This document shows positions 6,407 through 14,008 of a stretch of 17,496 nt of DNA, piece after piece (the stretch's first letter is position 1; every line of letters starts with the position of its first letter). The notes under the pieces were generated by a model, which was not told the DNA's origin, searched no databases, and was given only the letters and a program-made list of their open reading frames with translations. The stretch comes from DAOVQB01 sp023128935 (lineage in GTDB: Bacteria; Eisenbacteria; RBG-16-71-46; CAIMUX01; WJJG01): contig DAOVQB010000088.1 of NCBI GenBank assembly GCA_030628905.1, forward strand, positions 1 to 17,496, read 5' to 3'. The position numbers and the translations under genes are program-made.

Positions 6407-8197
6407 CGCTAGACTGGATGACCTTAGGGCCCGCGCGGGCCCTAAGGCCGCGCGGGCCTGCTCTTCCGGCTCGTTTGCGGTGGCGGCTGGTTCGGCAGGT
6501 TGGGTCTTCCTCGCCGCCATGCGCGAAGCCAGCGTCTGGCGCGTGACCAGATGGATCGGCTCTTGCCTGGTTAGCGCACCCCAGACTGTCGTCAGCGCTT
6601 CAAAAAGTTCTGCTTGATCGAGGGGACCAGCGAGATAAGCCGAGAACCCTGCTTCGGTGAATCTGTGTGCATCCCCCTTCAATCCAGTCGGTGCGAGCGC
6701 AATCAAAACCAGTTCCTCCAGCGAGGGGTCCCCTTTAACGATGTGGCCCATCCTCTCAGCACCGATGCCTCCGAAGCTGCAGTCGAAGATGACGATTTGG
6801 TAAGGGGACTTCCTCGCGGCTGCCTTGCGCAAGACCGTTGGTAGCTCTCCGTCCAGCGAGCGGGTGTCAACACGCATGCCCCAGCCATCGAGCTTCTTGG
6901 CGAGCAAGCTGCGCTTCTCAGAAAGCTTGGCAATGACAAGCGTGTGCACCCCATCGAGGGCCGACTCGTGTGTAGGGCAAGGGAACGGCAGCTCCCCGAG
7001 CAGACTCAGCGTGGTATCCTTGGCGCCTTCAGAACTGTCTGCGCCATTTCTTTGATGGGTGATATCGTGGATGATCGTCACGAACTGTTTCGGTCGCGGA
7101 CTGTAGACCGTGATGGAGCACCACTTGCGTGAAGCGTTAAAGTACAGCTCGAGTGTGGTTGGCTTGCCCCCCAGTGCAACGGCGCCGAAGACGGCGACGA
7201 GATCCGTATTCAACTCCTTCAATCCGGGAACGACCTGGCTGGCCCGCTTGCCGAGAATATCCTTGCGCTTCAAACCCGTGAGCTTCTCGAAGGCCGCATT
7301 GACCTGAACGAACTCGTAGTCAACCGGCCGGCCGCGTTTGTCTGGCACGATCTTGTGATGGGCCGCTCCCGCCGGCATCTTCTCAAAGAAGGATCTGTGG
7401 TCGAGTTCGCTGCGCTCCTTGGCCTTTGCAGAGGCGCGGTATTGCCTCTCCATTTCTAGAGCATGAATGGCGTGGGCAATACCTCCCGCCAACTCCTTTA
7501 GAAGCGACTCCTCTTCCCGGTCACCGTGGCGACATTGTGGAAGAGACGCCCCGATGAGTCCACGTGTCTTCCCCGCGTATCTCAGGCGGACTGTGATTCC
7601 AGTTCCTCCTCTGTAGGCGTTTGCCAGCTGGCACGATGCGCAGGAGGTGCCGGGATCCAGTGTCAGCACGACAGCAGACTGCTTCAGGGCCTTCTGTGCG
7701 CAGTCCGGGAGCGTCCCGCGCTTCAAGTCCTTGAGCAGACGGGGGAAGTGGGAAGACAGACCGGATTCGGCTGCTATCACTGCCTTTCCGGTGTCATCCA
7801 GAAGGACGATCCACGCATGGTGATAGCCTCGGGTCTTGACCAGGGCGTCGCATACTCGCCGGATCAGGGCGTCACTCTCGGTCGTGTGGGCGATGATCTT
7901 GTGGATCTTGCGTATCGCCCCCAGCATGCCACCGAGCTGTGCGATCCTTTCTGCTGCCCGTGCATCTGCTTCCCTGTGACGGTCTTGTTCGTCCTGTCTT
8001 GCCCGCGCGTGCCCGCGCCAGTAGGCGAGAGCTGCAGCTAAGCCGCACAGGGCGATCATTGCGGCGGAAAGGGCATGGCCATCGAGCAGGCCTGCCGTCA
8101 GGTAAACCGATCCTCCAATAGCGAGGATGGGGACAATGAGCTTCCGCCACTCGTGTGCGAGTGCGGAGGCTGCTGAGGATTTGGACCCGGTCTTCAT
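6383..8197 (-). CDS. Membrane-anchored GAF-PAS sensor with degenerate receiver domain and no kinase core
   Basis: A 604-residue protein. Two membrane segments (about 20-38 and 43-60) are followed by a basic/acidic coiled-coil linker (62-95), a GAF-like domain (about 97-250, with C166, C186 and C189) and a PAS domain (about 268-383, with VNAAFEKLTGLKRKDILGKR). A response-regulator-like domain follows (about 417-540). The receiver keeps the acceptor-like D472 (VIFDCSF). It lacks the acidic pair near 421, has Ala where the conserved Thr is expected (LIALAP), and has Gly524 where the conserved Lys is expected (YLAGPLDQAEL). No HisKA H-box or HATPase N/G boxes are present. The LVTRQTL linker (549-555) is typical of hybrid kinases, so the gene probably descends from one that lost its catalytic centre. 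The ATG has no clear Shine-Dalgarno. The final ~25 residues cross a palindrome and look non-conserved. Confidence 0.8.
   Translation of the reverse strand: MKTGSKSSAASALAHEWRKLIVPILAIGGSVYLTAGLLDGHALSAAMIALCGLAAALAYWRGHARARQDEQDRHREADARAAERIAQLGGMLGAIRKIHKIIAHTTESDALIRRVCDALVKTRGYHHAWIVLLDDTGKAVIAAESGLSSHFPRLLKDLKRGTLPDCAQKALKQSAVVLTLDPGTSCASCQLANAYRGGTGITVRLRYAGKTRGLIGASLPQCRHGDREEESLLKELAGGIAHAIHALEMERQYRASAKAKERSELDHRSFFEKMPAGAAHHKIVPDKRGRPVDYEFVQVNAAFEKLTGLKRKDILGKRASQVVPGLKELNTDLVAVFGAVALGGKPTTLELYFNASRKWCSITVYSPRPKQFVTIIHDITHQRNGADSSEGAKDTTLSLLGELPFPCPTHESALDGVHTLVIAKLSEKRSLLAKKLDGWGMRVDTRSLDGELPTVLRKAAARKSPYQIVIFDCSFGGIGAERMGHIVKGDPSLEELVLIALAPTGLKGDAHRFTEAGFSAYLAGPLDQAELFEALTTVWGALTRQEPIHLVTRQTLASRMAARKTQPAEPAATANEPEEQARAALGPARALRSSSLALPWIGSK
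6422..6447. terminator. Perfect 26-bp palindrome between convergent genes, possible bidirectional terminator
   Basis: The half-site ccttagggcccgc is followed exactly by its reverse complement, giving an 11-bp stem around GCGC or a cruciform. It starts 16 nt after the DUF362 stop and lies inside the last codons of the opposing sensor gene. A second copy of its central ccgcgcgggcc follows at 6448-6458. No T-run is adjacent on either strand, so if it terminates transcription it is not a classic intrinsic terminator. Confidence 0.45.
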
Positions 8198-8301
8198 GCT
8201 GTGAAAAAGGATCGTGCAGTGCCGCCTTTATCTTAAGTGGGAACCCTGGATGAGGGAGCCATATAGTCTGCATAGTGGAGCAGAGGCGAGCGTTGCATGC
8301 T

Positions 8302-10008
8302 CTAGCGGCGTGCCCTGATCTGGACCAACTCATCCGGGTTGATCCTTCCGGTTCCGGGGATCATGGGTCCGCTGGATACGTAAGAACGCGGGCCAGATGC
8401 CGTAGCTGCTGCTTCCAGAAGCAGAATCCCCACAATCCCCGCGGCAATAATCCTTCCGGGGTGTCTGCGCCAAGATGTAGGCCATGGAACGACCTCTGCC
8501 AGGGCGAGAAGTCCCGCCCCTTCCATGGCCCAGAGGACCGGCGCCAGCAGAAGGCCAAGGCGCACGTATCCGAAGAAACCCACAATGACCAGCAGCGTGG
8601 TGATCGCGTGGGGAAGCATGAAGAGCCAGGCTTGCGACCCTGTGCCACTTGCCGCTGCGCTCCGTGTCCGCTTACGCACTGGGCTGGCCCGCCCCCTGGC
8701 GAGTCGCCAGAAACCAAGTGTCAGGAGTGCAAGATGCACCCAGATGAACCAGCGTGATCCCGGGACAAACTGGTCCACCGGTCTTCGCTCGCCGGAGAGC
8801 CCGGCCGGCAGGTCATCCTGTAGGTAGCCCAGGGCAAGTGCATGAGAGGCCAGATAGATTTTCCTGGCGCTCAGGGCCAGAGCCTGCATGGGGTGATCGC
8901 GCATCCATGAGAGGCCGATCCGGTAGCCGTCGATGTAGAGGTGGTTGACGTTTGGATCCGCCAGATCGAGGTAGTTGCCCTCGCGGTTGGGCACGAGGCG
9001 GTCGATAAGGCGCGTGTCAAAGGCCCCGGTAGCAAAATCGTTGTTAGCCGTGGCGAAGTTCAGCGGTCCGTATCCGGTCACGAGCACCAGCCGGGGAAGT
9101 GGGCGTGGTAGGCGTGCGGCGTTGGCCCGGTTGACTGCCCCAATACTCTGGTGGCAGCGGACGGTCCACGGAATCATCGTGAGCAGAAAGACTAGCAGAA
9201 AGGCCGCCGCCGGCCGGAGTTGCTTGCGTCCGCCCACGCGAATCAGCACAGCCATCATAAGGATAGCTGTCAGGATGAACTCAGCACGGGTGAGGGCTGC
9301 CCATCCAGCGAGCAGCCCCAGGCTGGCGGCCAGGGCGATCCGCTTGGGGCCTAGTATGCGACCCGGCGCGGCGCTCGGCTTGCGGCTCGTCCGCAAGCTG
9401 GCTCGCGGGTTCTTGCCCGAGTCGGGATGTGGAGCGGGGCTGGCGGAAGCACGCTCCCACCCTTGGGTGAGACCCACGAGCCCCAGCGTCACGGCTACGA
9501 CAAGCAGCAGGTAGAAGCTCTCGGAGCAAACGGAGGTGGACTGAACGTAGTGGCCAAATGAGAAGAGAGACAGCGGCAGGGACGCGAGGGCTACACCCCG
9601 ACCGAAGAGGCGCTTCAAGAGTACGTAGAGGAGCCCGCAGGTGAGTGCGCCCGTCAACGCCATTGTCATTCTGAGCGCGAAAGCGGGGGGGGGCGCGGGT
9701 CCGGGCTGGAAGCCGAACAGGCGGAGCAGAGCGCTCAAGAAGAAGGGAAAGCCGGGTGGATGGAACGGGATTCCGGAATCGTGCGGCGTACCCCTGATCA
9801 TAGAGGCCGCGAAATGGAGGAATGCAGGCGCGTCGCCGCGCAAGAGCGTTGCGACGAGCTGCTGATGGTCCTGCTGGCGAAGGAGAAAGAGCGTGCGAGC
9901 GGCCCACGCCGCCAACACGATCAAGGAAAATATCACGGTCTGGCTGCGCAGTCGGCGCGTTCCCAAGGAGGAGGTCTGCCTGTCCTGGCGCTCAGCCACT
10001 TGATTCAT
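8302..10008 (-). CDS. GT-C fold membrane glycosyltransferase, family 39-like (ArnT/PMT type)
   Basis: A 568-residue polytopic membrane protein with roughly 9-11 hydrophobic segments, the first at about 24-42. The following extracytoplasmic loop carries GDAPAFLHFA (58-67) with D59 where GT-C enzymes keep a catalytic acidic residue, and HPPGFPFFLSALL (83-95), the typical PPG-hP motif. These enzymes transfer sugars from polyprenyl-phosphate donors to proteins or lipids on the outer face of the membrane; the acceptor is unknown here. A Pro/Ser/Arg-rich cytoplasmic insertion occupies about 188-222. At ATG 10008 the GGGGAG motif abuts the start codon. GTG at 9999 would have 9-nt spacing and may be the real start, three codons shorter. 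A run of nine G (C in the gene) lies at 9685-9693. It sits between the MoeA-like and sensor genes on the same strand with gaps of about 139 and 104 nt, so cotranscription is possible but unproven. Confidence 0.8.
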   Translation of the reverse strand: MNQVAERQDRQTSSLGTRRLRSQTVIFSLIVLAAWAARTLFLLRQQDHQQLVATLLRGDAPAFLHFAASMIRGTPHDSGIPFHPPGFPFFLSALLRLFGFQPGPAPPPAFALRMTMALTGALTCGLLYVLLKRLFGRGVALASLPLSLFSFGHYVQSTSVCSESFYLLLVVAVTLGLVGLTQGWERASASPAPHPDSGKNPRASLRTSRKPSAAPGRILGPKRIALAASLGLLAGWAALTRAEFILTAILMMAVLIRVGGRKQLRPAAAFLLVFLLTMIPWTVRCHQSIGAVNRANAARLPRPLPRLVLVTGYGPLNFATANNDFATGAFDTRLIDRLVPNREGNYLDLADPNVNHLYIDGYRIGLSWMRDHPMQALALSARKIYLASHALALGYLQDDLPAGLSGERRPVDQFVPGSRWFIWVHLALLTLGFWRLARGRASPVRKRTRSAAASGTGSQAWLFMLPHAITTLLVIVGFFGYVRLGLLLAPVLWAMEGAGLLALAEVVPWPTSWRRHPGRIIAAGIVGILLLEAAATASGPRSYVSSGPMIPGTGRINPDELVQIRARR

Positions 10009-10023
10009 CTCCCCGCTTGGCGG

Positions 10024-10112
10024 GCCAGAAGAGGCCCGCCTACTTGACTCCTCGCTCTGGTCGGCGGGCGCCAGAAGAGGCCCGCTTGCTTGACTCCTCG
10101 CTCTGGTCGGCG
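10024..10112. repeat. Two tandem copies of a 46-bp repeat with hairpin potential
   Basis: A 43-nt block beginning gccagaagaggcccgc and ending ctctggtcggcg occurs at 10024-10066 and again at 10070-10112 with two mismatches, a period of 46 nt. Each copy can pair its ggcccgc with the preceding gcgggcc-like bases, forming a stem of up to 7 bp around agaaga. In the second copy the left arm carries an extra CG. It lies between the end of the MoeA-like gene and the start of the glycosyltransferase gene, in the transcribed direction of both. Confidence 0.8.
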
Positions 10113-10147
10113 TTGGTGAGAAGGTTCCCGCTTGCCGCCGTGTTTCC

Positions 10148-11458
10148 TCAGGCCCAGGATGATTCCAGCAGGATCACGCTCATGATATCTCCCATGCGGG
10201 GCCCTTCCTGATCTTCTCCCAGGATCAATATGCCGTCGGCTGACGCGAGGGCCGCAAGCCGGCCCTGCTTCTCTCGAACCGCCCGCCCTGGCAAAGGCAT
10301 CGCCTGAAGAAAGAAGGCGCCCTGCTCAAACCGCACCCGTACTGCTTGCGTCCACCTCATCTGCTCGGGGGAGCGGCGCACATCCTTGCCGAAGCGCACT
10401 GGGGCTACGGGGAAGGGCGGCTCGATCGTGCCGGAGAGGGCCAGCAAGCCAGGGAGAGCGAGAAGCAGAAAAGCGGTTTCATTGGCGGTGGGCGTACCCG
10501 GAAGCAGGAAGATCGGTTTGCCTTGGATCAAGCCCAAACTAGTGGCTCGGCCCGGCCGCAGAAGTATTCCATCGAAGAGGAGTTCACCATCCAGCTGGCC
10601 CAAGGTCTCGTGGAGCGAGTCAAGGGTTCCTGGGCCGGCATTTCCACTTGTGATGATAGCGTCGCATTCATCCGAGGCCTCGCCGAGCGAAGAGATAAGC
10701 GATTTCCCATCACGACAGACATTCCACCTTTTCACACTCAGGCCGAAGCGACTGCACCACGCGCCCAGCGTGACGGCGTTGCTTGCGGGCATGTGCCTGC
10801 CATGTCGGTCGCTCCGGAGCGTTTCGTCCCCGGGTTCGAAGCTCTCTGTCTCCTCGAATGCCTCGGTTGCCGGTGAGATGAGCGCCACACGCGGTGTCTT
10901 GTAGACCTCGATGTGCGAGAGGCCTGTTGCGGCCAGTAGGCCAAGCTGCGATGGACCCAGGTATCTGCCCTCGGACACGAGCGGCGTGCCGTCGCGCACT
11001 TCGTCACCTGGGAAGAGCACGCAGGAACCCGCGCGCACGGGCACTGCAATCAGAACCCGGTCCTCTCTTACATCCACCATCTCTGTGGGCACAACGGCAT
11101 CTGCCCCCGGCGGTAGTGGGGCGCCGCCGGAAACGGCCACTACCGATCCAGGTGTGAGCGAGGGCAAGGAAGAGGGTGGCGTGTCCGGGAAAGACGTGCC
11201 GATCACCTGCATCTGCTGGGGCCTGCGTAGACTACCCGCCTGGGTATCGGCTGCTCTTAGAGCGAACCCGCCCCGCGTCGAGAGCGGATGGGAGGGGATC
11301 TGAGACGGAGCGACGAGATCACGTGCGGCGATGCGGTCTACCGCCCGCTCGATTGGGATGCGTTCTATTCCGATCGGGCTCAAGGTGCTCCGGACCTGGT
11401 CGAGAGCCGCCACGTAAGGCACGGGCGCTAGACTCCCTCTCTCGGGCTCAGTTCTCAT
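10148..11458 (-). CDS. Diverged MoeA-like molybdopterin-binding protein
   Basis: A 436-residue protein of MoeA length and order: an N-terminal region (15-55 ending IAARDLVAP), the molybdopterin-binding domain (about 188-335) and a C-terminal MoeA domain (about 350-430). MoeA proteins insert molybdate into molybdopterin. Several signature motifs are altered. The usual SAMDGYAV block reads STRGGFAL (60-67), so the key Asp is Gly63. The usual TGAP reads GGAP (111-114). The TGDEL block reads PATEA (196-200), keeping only the Glu. SGGVSVG reads SGNAGPG (271-277), and PGNP reads PGTP (320-323). D280 and the RPGR of the PGKP motif remain. I infer a paralogue with changed or lost activity; no other molybdenum-cofactor gene is in view. 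The ATG lies 2 nt after a hairpin whose loop carries AGGA. Confidence 0.8.
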   Translation of the reverse strand: MRTEPERGSLAPVPYVAALDQVRSTLSPIGIERIPIERAVDRIAARDLVAPSQIPSHPLSTRGGFALRAADTQAGSLRRPQQMQVIGTSFPDTPPSSLPSLTPGSVVAVSGGAPLPPGADAVVPTEMVDVREDRVLIAVPVRAGSCVLFPGDEVRDGTPLVSEGRYLGPSQLGLLAATGLSHIEVYKTPRVALISPATEAFEETESFEPGDETLRSDRHGRHMPASNAVTLGAWCSRFGLSVKRWNVCRDGKSLISSLGEASDECDAIITSGNAGPGTLDSLHETLGQLDGELLFDGILLRPGRATSLGLIQGKPIFLLPGTPTANETAFLLLALPGLLALSGTIEPPFPVAPVRFGKDVRRSPEQMRWTQAVRVRFEQGAFFLQAMPLPGRAVREKQGRLAALASADGILILGEDQEGPRMGDIMSVILLESSWA

Positions 11459-11480
11459 GGTCTGGGAATCCTATCCCAGA
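11459..11480 (-). promoter_or_regulatory. Hairpin covering the ribosome-binding site of the MoeA-like gene
   Basis: Bases 11461-11467 and 11474-11480 form a perfect 7-bp inverted repeat (TCTGGGA/TCCCAGA) with a 6-nt loop. On the minus strand the loop reads TAGGAT, so the only Shine-Dalgarno-like AGGA is displayed in the loop, 10 nt before the ATG, and the 3' arm ends 2 nt before the start codon. This could modulate translation; no ligand or regulator is implied. Confidence 0.4.
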
Positions 11481-11864
11481 ACGACGGTTGTCCGAAAGCC
11501 CCGGTTGCTGCTACTGAACTCGGGCCGTTGAGAGGGGGCTCCTGGATCTGGGTGGCTGAATCCAGCCTTGGCCTCCTGTCCATACATTAAGTCGTGGAAT
11601 TCCACCCTTGCCCCAGCCCCTGCGTTGTGTGTCGGGCCTCCGCAGTGATCCCCGCGTGCAAGACGCAACGGACAGGGGGCGAATCGTGCGGCTTGCGTGG
11701 CTCGTTTGGGAAGTTGAAGGGCCAGCAGGGCTTTATGTCCCTCTGAGCATGTGCATTTGCGCCAGTCCTGAGCCAGGGAATCCGCCTGGCACATTCCGTG
11801 CGCCTTCCCACCCGCAGGGCCGCGTCATCAGCATCCCGGGGCGCGTCCGATGGGGAGGCCAACC
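11481..11864. other. Divergent intergenic region between the MoeA-like gene and the lipoprotein gene
   Basis: About 384 nt with no gene I can support. A 6-bp inverted repeat CTGGAT/ATCCAG occurs at 11542-11565. Near the right end a strong Shine-Dalgarno GGGGAGG (11852-11858) serves the lipoprotein start at 11865. Short open frames on both strands have no ribosome-binding site and no family resemblance. Confidence 0.4.
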
Positions 11865-13910
11865 ATGGGACGGAGAGAAAATTGCCTCCGAGGGCATCGG
11901 GTCCGTGTAGCTGCATGCCTGTGGAGCATGGTCTTTGTGCTCCTGCTCGCCACAGCTGGCTGCGAGCTCGAGGTTCCCCAAAAGCCACAGTTTGAGACCA
12001 CACTTTACGTGCCCATGAGCGAGGAGACTTATACAGGGCAGGACATGGCCGACAAACTGGAGGCCGTGGAAGGGAATGTGGAGGAGCCCGGTCCACTGAC
12101 GATCCGGGTTTCGGAGGAGTTCGAGCCCGTGCTGATGGAGGAGCACCTCAAACTGAACGTTGAGGCCGATACCTACAGCGCGGGGCTGGACCAGATCGAC
12201 TTTGACGCACCCGCGATCGCGCCGGTTTCAATGCACTTGTCCGACCTGCTACCTGAGGCGAGCGGTGAGGTGCCGATTCCGCCCACTTCCTTGGAGCCCG
12301 TTGTGGTGGACCTGGGGACCTTCAACGACTATGCGGAAGTTACCTTTTTGTCTGGCGCACTCCATCTAATGCTTGTCAACAACCTGTCGATCCCCGTGGG
12401 CGGTGAAGGTGAACACGCTCTCCTGATCGAGGTGCAGGACGATTCTGCTGGCGTCGCGCGATCCGTGGCGACCTGGACGATCGAGGGTGAGATCCAGCCT
12501 GGAGGGAAACGCTTCACATCCCACGACTTGCCAGGGCAGCCCCTTGGCAACCACTTCATACTGCATGTGACCGGCTGGTCCTCTGGAAGTGATGGCAAGT
12601 TGGTGGACATCGCATCAGGCGGGTCTCTCAATGCGACGGTGTCGTTCCAAGGGGTTGAGATCAGTACTCTGACGGGCCTGTTGCCTGCGCTCTCCTGTGA
12701 GATCGAATTCCCGCTGGAGATGTCAGAGGACATCTCCATTGAGCATGCGGTCGTGGCCGACGGTGTGTTGAGCTGGAGTCTAGCGAGCGAACTACCTGTT
12801 GATGCCCGGGTGTTTCTGCATGCGTCCCAGATCACCAGGGAAGGAGTCCCTCTCTACGAGGAGATAACCGTTCCGGCTCGTGGGTCTGCCGTACTGACCG
12901 TCGATCTGTGCAACGCAGTGATGGAGATCGGAGCGGCGGATTCCCTGGTCTGGAGCCTGGGAATGGCAACCCAGGCAACCGGTGATCCTGAGGCGGTGGA
13001 GTTGGGACTGGCAGTTGTGGCAACCCTACAGGCCACAGAGATCCGCTTCGATTCCATGCGTGGCATTCTCGATCATGTGGACGGCGAAATCACACCTGTT
13101 GCGGCAGCGATCGAATTCCCCGAGGGGACCGAAGAGGCGCAGTTCCTAATCGCCGAGATGGCGGTTGTCGTGTGCAACAATGCAAACGTGAGCATCGCGG
13201 CGGACCTCGAACTCTGGGGAGAGGTGGATGGTGCAGCCGTCCACGTTCCATTCTCAACCACAATCGCGGCCGGGTCGCACGATCAACCGGAATCCACATG
13301 GGTGTTCTTGGATGAGAGCAATTCGAATCTCCTTGATCTGCTCAATCTGCGTCCCGAGACGGTGACTGTATCGGGATCTGTACAAGTGGGCGATGGTTTC
13401 ACAGTGAGTGAGATCCGAGCGGGGGATTCCCTGGAAGGATGTTTCACCCTCCAAGCGCCAATGAGGTTGCTGCTCGAAACGGCGCAACTGGAGGGAGAGC
13501 CCTTCGAGATCGAGTCAGACGAAGAACTCCGAGAACAGATCGCAGACAATCTGGTTGAGGTCTTCGTTGCGGCAGACGTTGAGAATCACTTCCCAACCGG
13601 CGTTGAAGTCAAGCTTCACTTTGCCAAGACCGAGGGTGCGCTCTTTGTAAACGACGACCTGGTTCTGGAGGCCGACGCGGTTCAACCGGCGGAGGTGGAC
13701 ACCGAGACTGGTAGAGTGACGGCCTCCGTATATGACGAGATCGTGATGCAGGTGACCGAGCAGGAGGACATTGCCGTATTCGCAGAGGAACTCCTATACG
13801 GCGCAATGGAAATCACGCTGACCGGTGATGGCGAGAACCCAGTGGAAATCTGGAGCACTGACTATGTGAAAGTCAGAGGGATCGTTTCGTTCCGCTACCG
13901 CGTGGATTGA
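11865..13910 (+). CDS. Large outer-membrane-type lipoprotein of repeated beta-sandwich character
   Basis: A 681-residue protein. A basic N-terminus and hydrophobic segment (about 17-31) end in a lipobox TAGC with C33 as the lipidated residue, so the mature protein is a membrane-anchored lipoprotein. The rest is acidic, almost free of Lys/Arg clusters, and built of beta-strand-rich stretches with alternating hydrophobic residues, likely a chain of beta-sandwich domains. Several similar-looking segments open with a hydrophobic/charged strand after EFPLEMSEDISIEHAV (about 285) and EFPEGTEEAQFLIAEMAV (about 416). The C-terminus ends in STDYVKVRGIVSFRYRVD. No enzyme motif is seen and I do not know a family name. 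Start chosen at ATG 11865 because GGGGAGG lies 6 nt upstream; an ATG five codons earlier overlaps that motif. It is followed after 98 nt by a barrel-like protein gene, its likely partner. Confidence 0.8.
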   Translation: MGRRENCLRGHRVRVAACLWSMVFVLLLATAGCELEVPQKPQFETTLYVPMSEETYTGQDMADKLEAVEGNVEEPGPLTIRVSEEFEPVLMEEHLKLNVEADTYSAGLDQIDFDAPAIAPVSMHLSDLLPEASGEVPIPPTSLEPVVVDLGTFNDYAEVTFLSGALHLMLVNNLSIPVGGEGEHALLIEVQDDSAGVARSVATWTIEGEIQPGGKRFTSHDLPGQPLGNHFILHVTGWSSGSDGKLVDIASGGSLNATVSFQGVEISTLTGLLPALSCEIEFPLEMSEDISIEHAVVADGVLSWSLASELPVDARVFLHASQITREGVPLYEEITVPARGSAVLTVDLCNAVMEIGAADSLVWSLGMATQATGDPEAVELGLAVVATLQATEIRFDSMRGILDHVDGEITPVAAAIEFPEGTEEAQFLIAEMAVVVCNNANVSIAADLELWGEVDGAAVHVPFSTTIAAGSHDQPESTWVFLDESNSNLLDLLNLRPETVTVSGSVQVGDGFTVSEIRAGDSLEGCFTLQAPMRLLLETAQLEGEPFEIESDEELREQIADNLVEVFVAADVENHFPTGVEVKLHFAKTEGALFVNDDLVLEADAVQPAEVDTETGRVTASVYDEIVMQVTEQEDIAVFAEELLYGAMEITLTGDGENPVEIWSTDYVKVRGIVSFRYRVD

Positions 13911-14008
13911 AAGCGCCTGAACAGCTGCTTCGCGTGCTGAGGGTCTGCCGGCTGGACCACAGATCCAGAGGAACCCGCCGCGTCCGCGAAGCACCTGGGG
14001 GGAGTTCC

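Noticed and set aside
10024..10112. CRISPR array
   Set aside because: Only two copies, adjacent with almost no spacer, and no cas genes in the window.
11608..11910. 100-residue plus-strand frame before the lipoprotein gene
   Set aside because: It overlaps the well-supported lipoprotein start in another frame and has no binding site or family character.
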